NCBI GenBank assembly: GCA_948144175.1
Contig: CANXME010000532.1
Location: 1,801,001 to 1,865,000 of the forward strand
Direction: 5' to 3'
DNA from: Closterium sp. NIES-65
Lineage: Eukaryota > Streptophyta > Zygnematophyceae > Desmidiales > Closteriaceae
DNA length: 64,000 nt
Position numbers and translations under genes: made by a program. The notes beneath the pieces were generated by a model. It made no database searches, had not been told where the DNA came from, and saw only the letters and a program-made list of their open reading frames with translations. Shown here in pieces: positions 1-9,965 of the stretch. Within the stretch, counting starts at the first letter, position 1. Each line of letters starts with the position of its first letter.

Positions 1-441
1 GCGCGTGCGGAACAGCGGCGCAGCAGCGCAGGACAACGCATGGCAGCTCAAGGCAGCGCGGGCAGCAGCGCAGCACGCGCGGCAGCAGGGCAGCGTGCGG
101 CGGGGCAGTGTGGGGCAGCGCGATCGCAGGGCAGGGCACGTACGCGGGAAGCAGGTAGCACAACAGCGCGCGGCTTTGGGCAGGGCAGCGCGACAGCGCG
201 CTGGGCAGGGCAGGGCAGCGCGATAGTGCAGGGCAGGGCAGGAACGAATGGTGGGCCTTAAAAAAAAAGGTCCTACGGAGTGAACTGCTCTGAAACCATG
301 TCAAGTAAATGAACAAGAATGATTGCATTGAGAAGAAATCGAGTACACGTACTAACCCTAACTGAGTTATACCCCTTATAGCATACCCCACAACAGCTTA
401 CACAATATATATATATATATATATCTTTGAAGTGTGTAACA
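1..441 (-). mobile_element. Element J: 5' end of a minus-strand copia element (LTR, primer site, leader), cut by window edge
   Basis: Read on the minus strand, 441 to 299 is an LTR ending ..ACTTGACA. It carries the family core (GTGGGGTATGC, then a TAGGGTT block). Directly after it comes a primer site TGGTTTCAGAGCAG (298 down to about 285), a variant of the initiator-Met site. Positions 260 down to 1 are a GC-rich imperfect repeat (GGCAGCGCG units), as in the leaders of other members of this family; it ends at the window edge before gag. The outer LTR boundary near 441 (TGTTACACAC) is uncertain because the second LTR lies outside the window and an AT microsatellite sits inside. The two open frames in 1-260 are by-products of repeat composition. 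Confidence 0.7.
401..424. repeat. AT dinucleotide microsatellite
   Basis: About eleven tandem AT units lie inside the LTR of element J. No function is implied. Confidence 0.9.
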
Positions 442-709
442 CTTTCCAAAAATGCATATTGTGAAAGCGCAGCTAACTATATCGCAGCAAGGCAACGACG
501 AATTACAATTTGTCGAGTACATAACGAGGGTTGGAGGCCATTTGGAACTTGCAGTTCCATTCCCCACCCAGCCACCCCTAGTTGTATACGAAAATTGAAT
601 AATCTATAGTTGGACGAGAATGTTGTAATTACTGCTATTGTAATGAAGCACGATGCCTTTATAAGAACAGAATGCAAGCTTTCTCAATATAAACATTACA
701 GCAGTTTGA
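442..709. other. Unassigned sequence
   Basis: AT-richer sequence between the J LTR and the old family-B remnant. I see no convincing coding region, RNA gene or repeat in it. Confidence 0.4.
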
Positions 710-1709
710 CACGGGCTTATCGTACTCAGCGAGTCAACTTGCTGCCTAGCGGAACTCGATCGAGCACTACACTATCTCGTCAGCACACCAATGATCGGCC
801 TAACCTACCACAAGACCGGAACACGACTCCAAAGCTAAACGGCTACGTGGACGCTGACCACGCAGACGATTCTGACAACAGGCAATCACGTACCGGCTAC
901 ATCTATCGACTTGAGCCTGTCAGAATCCCAGCCACTAACCACTGGGATAAAAGGGCTTGTTTGTGTAGCGGGTGAGTGCGCCCATAACCCCTCAGGCCGG
1001 CGCGCGTGTAACCCTTCCCTAGGATCAATCGGGGATCACCAGTGGACCTCTGACACCCGCCCGCACTGGGATGCCCGAAGTGCACACACAGGGATTCAAA
1101 CCCGAGACTTTTGCTCTTATACCATGTCAGAATCCCAGCCACTAACCACTGGGATAAAAGGGCTTGTTTGTGTAGCGGGTGAGTGCGCCCATAACCCCCC
1201 AGGCCGACGTGCCTGTAACCCTTCCCTAGGATCAATCGGGGATCAACAGTGGACCTCTAACAGAACCCGTCGGTCCTATCTCGTGGCAGTCGAGCAAGCA
1301 AGAGCTAATTGCTCTCTCCTCAGCTGATGCAGAATACATTGCACTCTGCTCAACCACCAAGGAAGGACTATACCTTCGCGAACTACTGGAAGAAGCAAAG
1401 GTGGCCCAGTTACCCAGCTTCTCCTGCTCCTATGAGAACCAATCTGCAATACACATAGCGAACAAGAGCGGGTTCGCGAACCGAACGAATCACATCGCCT
1501 TGCGCTACTTCTTCGTGAAGGACGAGATCGAGAAAGCGATACTCGAGCTATCCTACTGCCCCACGTCCGAGATGGCCGGAGATTACTTGACCAAGAAACT
1601 CGGAAAGCAGAAGTTCGAGTACTGCATGCTGCTGAATGGACAAAGCCACGTCACCAGCAACGAATGTGATGACACTCCAGAAGCGAAGGGGAGTGTTGGA
1701 AACATATAG
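710..1709 (+). pseudogene. Family-B copia pol remnant (end of RT, RNase H), interrupted by a TRIM
   Basis: This is the 3' end of a copia pol gene. After a degraded stretch with a deletion near 750, the RNase H start NGYVDADHADDSDN (about 838-880) is clear. Positions 918-1262 are a TRIM insertion. Coding resumes at 1268 with SSKQELIALSSADAEYIALC and the remaining RNase H, ending GDYLTKKLGKQKFEYC and a TAG at 1707-1709, just inside the 3' LTR. It matches the same segment of the intact family-B element at 31980-32501 almost residue by residue. Everything upstream of RNase H (gag, protease, integrase, most of RT) is missing. Non-functional. Confidence 0.85.
918..1262 (-). mobile_element. TRIM copy T1 (345 bp, two 138-bp LTRs)
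   Basis: A terminal-repeat retrotransposon in miniature with no coding capacity. Read on the minus strand, the 5' LTR is 1262-1125 and the 3' LTR is 1055-918. Both begin TGTCAGAGG or TGTTAGAGG and end GGGATTCTGACA. The 69-bp interior starts with the primer site TGGTATAAGAGC (1124 downwards), followed by a B-box-like GGTTTGAATCC. It ends in a G-rich polypurine tract next to the 3' LTR. Flanking target duplication: GAGCC (913-917) and GAACC (1263-1267), one mismatch. It interrupts RNase H of the family-B remnant. Confidence 0.9.
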
Positions 1710-1812
1710 TTCGCGCTTCTGATGTGTCGAGCACTACAATGTAAGCGAAGCGAACTACAGCGAAGTAACAGCGAGTCAATCAAAGCGGTTGACAAAAAGG
1801 AACAGCAAGAGG

Positions 1813-2158
1813 TGTCAGAGGTCCAATGGTGATCTCCAATTGATCCTAGGGAAGGGTTACAGGCATGTTGGCCTGGGGAGTTATGGGTGCACTCACCCAC
1901 TACACAAACAAGCCCTTTTATCCTAGTGGTTAGTGGTTGGGATTCTGACACGGCATCAGAGCGAAGGTCTCGGGTCCGAATCCCAGCGTGTGCACTTCGG
2001 GCATCCCAGTGCGGGGGGGTGTTAGAGGTCCAATGGTGATCCCCGATTGATCATACGGAAGGGTTACAGGCACGTTGGCCTGGGGGGGTTATGGGCGCTC
2101 TCACCCGCTACACAAACAAGTCTTTTTATCCCAATGATTAGTGGCTGGGATTCTAACA
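1813..2158 (+). mobile_element. TRIM copy T2 (346 bp, LTRs 138 and 139 bp)
   Basis: Plus-strand TRIM. The 5' LTR is 1813-1950 (TGTCAGAGG..TTCTGACA) and the 3' LTR is 2020-2158 (TGTTAGAGG..TTCTAACA). The primer site is decayed (CGGCATCAGAGC, 1951-1962). A B-box-like GGGTCCGAATCCC follows at about 1971-1983, and GCGGGGGGG immediately precedes the 3' LTR. Perfect 5-bp target duplication AGAGG (1808-1812 and 2159-2163). It has no open reading frame of its own. Confidence 0.93.
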
Positions 2159-2368
2159 AGAGGTTAAGAGAAGGTCAAAGGTCAGCGACCTTTGGCTCGC
2201 CGAAAGCAGCGCGACAGTAAAGACACATAACTGACTCACTATTGAGCAGTTACCAGAGTCGTCGCTGTATCGAACCGCAACAACAGTTAGAATTAGTTAA
2301 ACCTTTCATATTCCTTGTAATCATATAAAGCCCTGTATCTCTTTGCTATCAACTTATCTTGTTCTCAT

Positions 2369-2496
2369 TGTCAGACTTATATTACTTAGCCTATGTAGGC
2401 TATAGTGGGGTAGCACATATGGGGTACAACACATTTCTAGGGTTTGTACTTGTACCCAACTTTCACTTAGTCATTCTCATTCCTCGTTTCTTATCA
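2369..2496 (+). repeat. Element A 5' LTR
   Basis: 128-bp LTR beginning TGTCAGAC and ending TTATCA. It contains the core shared by the whole family (TGTAGGCTATAGTGGGG, then TACTTGTACCCAAC). Very short for a copia LTR. Confidence 0.93.
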
Positions 2497-2515
2497 TGGT
2501 ATCGAGCAGGTTCCC
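2497..2515 (+). promoter_or_regulatory. Element A primer binding site
   Basis: TGGTATCGAGCAGG directly follows the LTR. It resembles the complement of the plant initiator-Met tRNA 3' end (TGGTATCAGAGC) with one base lost. Confidence 0.8.
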
Positions 2516-2559
2516 TAGTGAGAACGCTTTCTAGGGCCCACCACGATTTTTTTTTTTTT

Positions 2560-3290
2560 CCTGCCCGGAGCGCGCTTCGCTCCTGCCCGAGTCGCTCTCT
2601 GTGTGCCCTCCCTACCGTCGCGCCCTCTCACGGCCCCTTCAAGACGCCCTTACGGCCCCTCGCGCTGCCCTTTACGGCCCCTCGCGCCGCCCTCTACGGC
2701 CCCTCGCGCCGCCCTTACGGCCCCTTACGGCCCCTCGCGACGCCCGTCGGCCCCCTCGCGGCGCCCTTACGGCCCCGTCGCGGCCCCGTCTAGGCCCCTT
2801 ACGGTCCCGTCGCCGCCCCGTCTAGGCCCCTTACGTCCCCGTCGCCGCCCCGTCTAGGCCCCTTGCGGCCCCGTCGCCGCCCCGTCTAGGCCCCTTACGG
2901 CCTAGTCGCCGCCCCGTCTAGGCCCCTTGCGGCCCCGTCGCCGTCCCGTCTAGGCCCCTTGCGGCCCCGTCGCCCCCACCTGCGGCCCCGTCGCCGTCAC
3001 CTGCGGCCCCGTCGCCCTCCCCTAGCGGCCACGTTGCCGCCTCTACCGGCCCCGTCACCGCTCAGCCGCCCAGCGACCGAGCCGCCAAGCAGCACAGCAG
3101 CCGAGCCGCCCACCAGCCGTCGCCGCCGAGCCGCCCAGCAGCCGAGCCGCCCAGCAGCCGAGCCGCCCTGCAGCCGAGCCGCCGAGCCGCCGAGCCGCCC
3201 AGCAGCCGAGCCGCCGAGCAACCGAGCCGCCGAGCCGCCGAATCGCCCTACTATCGAGCCGCTGCTTTTCCTGCCGGTGCGCCCCGGCCC
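2560..3290 (+). repeat. Element A GC-rich repetitive leader
   Basis: About 730 bp of imperfect short tandem units. The first part is CGGCCCCTCGCGCCGCC-like, then GTCTAGGCCCCTTACGGCCC-like units of roughly 30 bp, then GAGCCGCCGAGCCGCC-like units. Several frames stay open because of composition, giving Pro/Arg/Ala-rich peptides. I do not treat these as genes. Its position between primer site and gag is conserved in the family, while the repeat unit is not. Confidence 0.85.
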
Positions 3291-3337
3291 TACTTACTCG
3301 GACTGGTGAGATCACTCCCTACTAGGCCACTGCAGTC

Positions 3338-4459
3338 ATGGCTACCCCCAGTGTCCTTACCTTTGATGCTGAGGGCCGTGCCGTTGACTTTGAGGTCTGG
3401 GTCGATGACCTCCAGCTGTTTCTCCAGTGCGATAGGGCAGACGGACTCTCTCTGTTCGATCTCACCTCTGGTGTTTCTCCCGCCCCACCTGCTACTGCTG
3501 ACAGCACTGTTCGCTCACAGTGGGCCACACGCGATGCTGCTGCTCGCCTTGCTGTGCGTCGCCACTTACCGACCGCTGAGCGTGCGCACTTTAGCCAGTA
3601 CAAGAGTGCTAAGACCTTGTACGACGCTGTAGTTGCACGCTACTCCTCCCCTGCCACTGCTGCTCTTAACCGCCTCATGCTGCCGTACCTGTTCCCTGAC
3701 CTTGCTGCTTTTCCCACAGTCGCTGACCTTGTCACTCACCTTCGCACTAGTGACATTCGCTACCGCGCTGCGCTTCCTGCTGAGTTCTGTGCCCAGAACC
3801 CCCTCCCCATTTACATCACCCTCTACTACATAGTCACCCGCCTCCCTGACTCCCTTCGCTTAGTCAGGGACCACTTCCTCTCAGTTTGCCCCACCACACT
3901 CACCGTCGACCTCCTCGAGGAGCGCCTCCTAGCAGCAGAGAAGAGCATATTCGCTGTAGGAGCCTCTCGTGGTGACCCTCGCACCCCCGTCTTTGAGGGG
4001 TGTTCCCCCTCCCCCCTCTTGCCCTCTGTTGCTTCTGCTGCTGCAGCCGACCTCGTTGGTTTCGAGTCGGTCGGCGCTGCGTCTGCCCCGAGCGGGAGAC
4101 GCCGCACCGGCAAGGGCAAGGGGGGCAAGGGCGCTGGAGGGGCTGGCGGGGGCGGTGGAGATGGTGGTGGAGGCAGTGGAGGGGGTGGGGGTGGTGGTGG
4201 TAGTGGTGGCGGGGGTGGAGGTGTCGGTGGCAGCAGTGGAGGCGGAGGAGGCAGCGGTGGTGGCGGAGGGAGCGGAGGCGGTGGAGGCGGTGGAGGCGGC
4301 GGAGGCGGCGGAGGTGGCCGAGGCCCTGGCGGCAGCAGTGGACCTGGTCGCGGCTCTGCGCAGAGGAATGGCTCCGGTGGTGGTCCGCGCCAGCAGCAGC
4401 AGAGCAGTCGTGAGACCCTGTCCCCTCAGCAGCTTTGTGAGTGGTACGCTGCGCGTTAG
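3338..4459 (+). CDS. gag: Element A gag (capsid domain and Gly-rich tail), ended by a premature TAG
   Basis: The gag protein would form the particle that packages element RNA. The 373 codons start at ATG 3338 (MATPSVLTFDAEG), the start shared by gag in C, D, E and H1. Residues 1-250 are the capsid-like domain with VRRHLPTAERAHFSQYKSA. Residues about 250-270 are basic (SGRRRTGKGKGGKG), and about 270-345 are almost pure glycine and serine. Residues 363-373 hold SPQQLCEWYAAR. The stop at 4457-4459 replaces a CAG still present in relatives (WYAARQRGGG), so gag was originally joined to pol. TRIM T3 interrupts 16 bp further on. Confidence 0.85.
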   Translation: MATPSVLTFDAEGRAVDFEVWVDDLQLFLQCDRADGLSLFDLTSGVSPAPPATADSTVRSQWATRDAAARLAVRRHLPTAERAHFSQYKSAKTLYDAVVARYSSPATAALNRLMLPYLFPDLAAFPTVADLVTHLRTSDIRYRAALPAEFCAQNPLPIYITLYYIVTRLPDSLRLVRDHFLSVCPTTLTVDLLEERLLAAEKSIFAVGASRGDPRTPVFEGCSPSPLLPSVASAAAADLVGFESVGAASAPSGRRRTGKGKGGKGAGGAGGGGGDGGGGSGGGGGGGGSGGGGGGVGGSSGGGGGSGGGGGSGGGGGGGGGGGGGGGRGPGGSSGPGRGSAQRNGSGGGPRQQQQSSRETLSPQQLCEWYAAR

Positions 4460-4475
4460 CGCGGTGGGGATACTA

Positions 4476-4850
4476 TGTCAGAATCCCAACCACTAGACCA
4501 TTGGGATAAAAGGGCTTGTTTCAGTAGCGGGTCAGTGCGCCCATAACCCCCCAGGCTAACATGCCTGTAATCCCCTAAGGATCAATCGGGGATCTCACAG
4601 TGCAGCTCTGCTGACACCCCCCCATACTGGGAGGCCCAGGACTGAGCACAGCGGTAACGGCCTGCATGTGCATACACCGGGATTCGAACCCGAGACCGCT
4701 CTGATACCATGTCAGAATCCCAACCACTAGACCATTGGGATAAAAGGGCTTGTTTCAGTAGCGGGTCAGTGCGCCCATAACCCCCCAGGCTAACATGCCT
4801 GTAACCCCCCAAGGATCAATCGGGGATCTCACAGTGCAGCTCTACTGACA
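4476..4850 (-). mobile_element. TRIM copy T3 (375 bp) with tRNA-like Pol III promoter
   Basis: Best-preserved member. On the minus strand the 5' LTR is 4850-4710 and the 3' LTR is 4616-4476 (141 bp each, three differences). The 93-bp interior begins with an exact initiator-Met primer site TGGTATCAGAGC (4709-4698). Downstream is a perfect B box GGTTCGAATCC inside a 5-bp-stem T-arm (about 4693-4677). It ends with TATGGGGGGG abutting the 3' LTR. The last 30 bp of the 5' LTR contain TGGTCTAGTGG, a consensus A box, in the context of a tRNA-Glu D-arm. Target duplication TACTA (4471-4475) and TACTG (4851-4855). No coding capacity. It splits element A between gag and pol. Confidence 0.95.
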
Positions 4851-4852
4851 TA

Positions 4853-7800
4853 CTGGTCCCTGCACCTACGTTCTCCGTACCAGCGACCGCGCTGGTGAGC
4901 AGTGCGGGGGCCCGCACTCCACCAAGCGCTGCTTCGGCCGCCTGACGGACGCGTGGCGTCACCAGTTCCCTGAGGCCTCTGAGATCCCTCGCTGGGGAGA
5001 GCTGTCTAGGGCGGGGGTTGCTATCTTTGATCTTGATTTTGATGCTATTCTTGCTGCCATGTATGTTGTTTCTAATAGTGTTGTGGGTGACTGTTACCTG
5101 TGTGTTCCGCCTGACCCGGGCATTGAGACTGCTGCTCTAGGTGCTGGTGAGGCTGCTGCTCTAGGTGCTAGCGCGTCTGCTGCCCCAGGTGCTGGTAAGT
5201 CTGCTCTCTCAGGTACCACGTTGGCTCAGGCCTTACACACCTTCACCCTTGACTCGGGTGCTTCCCGCTCCTTCTTTCGAGACCGCACCACACTTACGCC
5301 GCTTAGTCGACCGGTTGCGGTCTCCCTGGCGGACCCCTCTGGGGGTCCTGTCCTTGCTCGCTTCTCCACTTACTTACCGTGTCCGGCAGCCCCCTCTGGC
5401 ACCCTGTCAGGTCTCTACCTCCCCTCGTTCTCTACGAACTTGGTGAGTGGAGCTGATCTTCAGGATAGGGGGGTTGACGAGTTCACTCCTACGAGTCAGC
5501 GGGTGACCCACTGCACGTGTGCTCAGACAGGCCGACACTTGGCCACGTTCACCCGTCGGCCGGGGTCGAGCCTGTACACCCTCACTACTGAGCCTCCTCT
5601 GGCTGCTGAGCCTGGTGAGGTCGCTGCGTCGAGTCAGGTGTTTGCTGCAGCGTCCAGGTCTAGTCCTGTGTCTGCTCCCTGCTCGTGTCATCTCCAGTCT
5701 CACCAGACTCTCCTTTGGCACCACCGCCTTGGTCACCCCTCTCTGCCTTGTCTCCGAGGCATGGCCTCCCGTGTCCTTGTCTCTGGTCTCCCCTTGTCTC
5801 TCCCTCCCCTACCTTCCGGGCCTACCCCTACCTGCGTCCCCTGCGTTGAGGGGCGACAGCGCGCCGCCCCTCACTCCTCCGAGTTTCCACCGACAGAGGC
5901 TCTGTTGCAGACTCTTCATATGGACGTGTGGGGCCCCGCTCGCGTCCGTGGCCAGGGGCACGAGCGTTACTTCCTGTTGGTGGTTGACGACTACTCGCGT
6001 TACACCACGGTCTTCCCCTTGCGCAGCAAGGGCGACGTCACTGAGGTGTCGATCGACTGGATCCGCGCAGCTCGTCTCCAGCTCAGAGAGATTTTCCCAT
6101 CCGACTTTCCTGTTCTGCGTCTGCACTCTGACAGAGGCGCGGAGTTTTCCTCTGCCCGTCTGGGAGCCTTCTGTCGGACACAGGGCATACGCCAGACCTT
6201 CACGCTTCCGGCCTCTCCACAGCAAAATGGGATTGCTGAGCGCCGCATTGGTATGGTCATGGACGTCGCTCGTACATCCATGATCCATGCGGCTGCCCCC
6301 CATTTTCTGTGGCCGTTTGCGGTTCAGTACGCGGCGCATCAGCTCAACCTTCAGCCCCGGGTCTCCTTACCAGAGACCTCCCCCACCCTACGGTGGACGA
6401 GGAAGGTTGGCGATGCGTCTGCGTTTCGGGTCTGGGGATCTCGGGCGTTTGTCCGCGACTTGCCTGCGGACAAGGTGTCCCCCCGTGCTGTTCCCTGCGT
6501 CTTCCTTGGCTTCCCCCCTGACGCGCCTGGTTGGCAGTTTTACCACCCCACCTCGCGCCGTGTTTTGTCCTCCCAGGACGTCAGCTTTGACGAGTCGGTG
6601 CCTTACTACCGTCTCTTCCCCTACCGCGCTGCGACCCTTCCCCCGCCGCCGCTCTTCCTTGTGCCAGGTCCTCCCCCGGTAGACCCCCTCCCCCCTCACG
6701 GTCCTTCCCCGTCAGGTGTGTCCCAGGTAGACGCAGTCGAGCCTGTCGAGGTAGCTTTTGACTCTGGTGCTGCTAGAGGTGCTGAGCCTGCGGGTGCCGG
6801 GTCTGGAGGTGCTGAGTCTGGGGGTGCTGAGCCTGGGGGTGCTGAGACTGGGGGTGCTGAGCATGGGGGTGCTGAGCCTGGAGGTGCTGAGCCTGGGGGT
6901 GCTGCGTCAGAGGGTGCGGAGCCTTGGGGTACGGAGCCTGGGGGTGCGGAGCCGGGGGGCGCTGGGTCTGCTCGTGTGGCCGCCGGCGGTGCTTCGTCGA
7001 GGCGGGAGCCATTCTCTCCACTGGAGCTGCGCGAGTGGTTTGCCCGGCGCTGGAGCCGTGCTGCTCAAGCTGGAGGTACTACTGTTGCTGGTGGTCCCGG
7101 AGGTGCTCGTACTGGCGATACTGGAGCTGCTGGGACTTGGGGTGCTGCTGGGGCTGTTGGAGTTGGTCCTGCTGGAGCTGCTGGCGGTACTGGAGCTGCC
7201 GGTCCTGCTGGAGTTGGTGCTGCTGGAGCTGCTGGAGCTAAAGCTGTTGGGGGTGTTGGCAAAAATGTTTCTGCTGGCTGGTGCGTCTAAGGGTGTTGGA
7301 GTTGGCGCTGTTGGAGCTGGAGGTGCTGCTGGCGCTGGTGCTGCCGCTGGGGGTACTGGTGCTGTCCCTGCTGGTTCTGGAGGCGCTGCGCGGCCGAGGC
7401 CGTACTTCATTCCGCTCCTTGAGCAGGTTCTTGGTCTCCCGCCCTCTACTGGTCCTGCTCCTCCCTTAGAGTGTCCACAGTCTGACCAGTCGCCGTCACA
7501 GTTACAGCCCGCCTCCCCCCTACCTGCTCCTTCTCCCTACACTGGTCCTACTGGAGGTCTTGCTGAGCATCGTGAGCCTGCGTCTCGTCCTGCGTCGCCT
7601 GTTCGTGCTGCTCGCGCTAGTCGTCGTGCTCCGCGTTCGCGTCCTCCTGCGGTCCCAGGCACACACCAGATGGCACTGCATCCTTCCACTGCTCCTCTGC
7701 GTGTCCCGTTGCCGTCTCCTCCAGAGTCCTCTCTTCCTGTCCTTGCTGACCCTGAGTTTGACTCTCTTCGTGCTGCCAGTCCTACTGTCACGCGTCTCCT

Positions 7801-9655
7801 GGCCACTGTTGTCACTGACCCTTCCTTTGAGTCCACTGTTGCATCTGCCTTAGTGGCTGAGCTTGTCGACTTCGCTGCTCGCTGTCGTCTAGACTACGCC
7901 ACTAGTCTTGTTGCTGAGTCTGAGTCTGTCTGTCCTCCGTCCGTCGGGGGTGAGTGTGCTCTTAGCACGGACGTCCTTGAGGACAGGCAGGAGGAGTTCC
8001 AGTGTTTTGCTGCTGCTTTGCCTCATCTCGTGTCCACGCTGATTGCCCCTTAGGGAGACCCGGATGCACCAGACATCCCGACTCCTCGATTGTACGCTGA
8101 GGCGATCGAGGGTCCCTACTCCTCTCGGTGGCAGTCAGCCATGGACGCAGAGATGGCTTCCTGGAAGTCCACAGGCACCTACGTCGACGAGGTTCCCCCA
8201 CCTGGGGCGAACATCGTCAGTGGCATGTGGATCTTCAGGGTGAAGCGGCCGCCGGGTTCTCCACCTGTCTTTAAGGCGCGGTACGTGGCTCGTGGCTTCA
8301 GTCAGCGGCAGGGAGTTGACTACTTTCATACCTTCTCTCCCACCCCGAAGATGACCACTCTTCGGGTGCTGCTGCACATAGCCGCTCAGCGCGACTACGA
8401 GCTTCACTCTCTTGACTTCAGCACAGCTTTCCTGCAGGGCAGCCTGCACGAGGAGATCTGGCTGCGCCGCTCACCTGGCTTCACTGGGTCGTTTCCTCCT
8501 GGTACCCAGTGGAGCCTCCGGCGGCCAGTCTACGGTCTCCGCCAGGCGCCCCGTGAGTGGCACGACACACTGAGGACTACACTTGCGGCTCTTGGGTTTG
8601 CTCCTTCTATAGCCGACCCGTCGCTGTTTCTGCGCACCGACACCTCTTTGCCGCCGTTCTACATCCTTGTGTACGTTGACAACTTGGTCTTTGCCACTGC
8701 TGACACTGCTGGACTCGCCCACGTGAAGTCTGAGCCGCAAAAGAGACACACGTGCACAGACCTGGGTGAAGTGCGCAGCTACCTTGGCTTGTAGATCACC
8801 CGGGACAGAGCACAGCGCACCATTACCCTAACTCAGTCACACATGGTGCAGCAGGTCCTTCAGCACTTCAACTTCACGTACTCCTCGCCTCAGGCCACTC
8901 CTCTGTCTACTCGCCACTTGCTCTCAGCTCTGCCTTCGGATGAGTCCGTAGAGCCGAGTGGCCCGTACCGAGAGCTTGTTGGCTGCCTCATGTACCTGAT
9001 GACCTGCACTCGACCTGACCTTGCATACCCTCTTAGCATCTTGGCACGCTATGTTGCTCCTGGGAGACACCGACCTGAGCACATGGCTGCAGCGAAGAGG
9101 GTGTTGCGCTACTTGTGCAGTACGTCGGGCATGGGGCTAGTGCTTGGAGGGCGACGTCGAATGGTCCTCACAGGTCACGCAGACGCTTCTTGGGCTGACG
9201 ACCAGGCTACGCAGCGGTCGTCACAGGGTTACACCTTCAGCCTTGGCTCCGGCTCTGTTTTGTGGCGGTCTACCTGCTCGTCTTCTGTTCTCACCTCCAG
9301 CTGTGAGGCTGAGATCTACGCGGGGGCCATGGCTGCACAGGAGCTACGCTGGCTCACCTACCTGCTGACTGACCTAGGAGAGCCGCCTCGTTCTCCTCCA
9401 GTTCTGTACGTAGACAACAAGGCCATGCTGGCCTTGTGTCGGGAGCACAGACTGGAGCACAGAACGAAGCACATTGCACTTCGCTACTTCCTTGCTCGTG
9501 AGCTGCAGCAGCGTGGTCAGCTGCGCCTTGCTTACGTGGCCTCTAAGGCCAACACTACTGATATCTTTACCAAGGCACTTCAGCCTTGTGATCATCAGCG
9601 CTTCTGTACGATGCTAGGTCTTGTGTCTACTTGGCCTCACTTGCTCACTTCTTGA
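4853..9655 (+). pseudogene. pol: Element A pol: protease, integrase, RT, RNase H, broken
   Basis: Continues the gag frame after T3. It starts with the C-X13-C-X3-H-X4-C finger (CTYVLRTSDRAGEQC.., about 4859-4935). Then come protease (DSGASRSFF near 5250), the integrase zinc region (HHRLGH near 5720), the catalytic core (HMDVWGP 5917, HSDRGAEF 6124, NGIAERR 6229), the GGAEP-repeat linker (6770-6960), RT (8235-8700) and RNase H (about 9160-9650). Defects: a frameshift near 7278 (two bases lost against C), TAG at 8051-8053 where relatives have GAG or AAG, TAG at 8792-8794 where relatives have CAG, and RT motif YVDN in place of YVDD (about 8671-8682). It ends at TGA 9653-9655. Confidence 0.9.
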
Positions 9656-9714
9656 CCTTGTTTGTACTGTGATCTTTCTATACCTGCACTTGCTTGTTTA
9701 CCTCTCTATATATA

Positions 9715-9856
9715 TGATCTTGCATGTGAACTGGCCTTGTGGCCTTGCTCTTGTGCTCGGACTGTGTGGTGACTTTGTGATCCACCCTGAGCTTGCTTTG
9801 CTTTGCTTGACTGGTCTTGTGACCCCTTGTTCTCCCCCACTTTGCCTATGGGGGTG
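9715..9856 (+). promoter_or_regulatory. Element A conserved 3' UTR and polypurine tract hairpin
   Basis: About 140 bp between the pol stop and 3' LTR, nearly the same in C, E, F and N. It ends with a possible hairpin, CCCCCA then a 9-nt loop then TGGGGG, followed by TG and the LTR. The G-run fits the polypurine tract that primes plus-strand synthesis. Confidence 0.65.
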
Positions 9857-9965
9857 TGTCAGACTTAATTTACTTAGCCTATGTAGGCTATAGTGGGGTA
9901 GCACATATGGGGTACAACACATTTCTAGGGTTTGTACTTGTACCCAACTCTCACTTAGTCATTCT

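Noticed and set aside
918-1262. TRIM copies as tRNA-derived SINEs
   Set aside because: They have two direct LTRs with TG..CA ends, a primer site, a polypurine tract and 5-bp duplications, and no A-rich or simple-repeat tail.
911-1327. A 138-codon frame crossing T1
   Set aside because: It reads the antisense of a non-coding TRIM joined to pieces of RNase H in another frame.
2601-3315. Overlapping long open frames on both strands in the leader of A (and similar ones in C, D, E, H1, N)
   Set aside because: They are Pro/Arg/Ala or Gly/Ala repeats caused by tandem GC-rich units, open in several frames at once, with no start context or conservation between copies.
4670-4745. A functional tRNA-Glu gene in T3
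   Set aside because: The anticodon arm is replaced by the LTR end and primer site and the 3' acceptor strand does not pair. The segment is part of a two-LTR element with target duplications, so it is a promoter-like relic rather than a tRNA gene.
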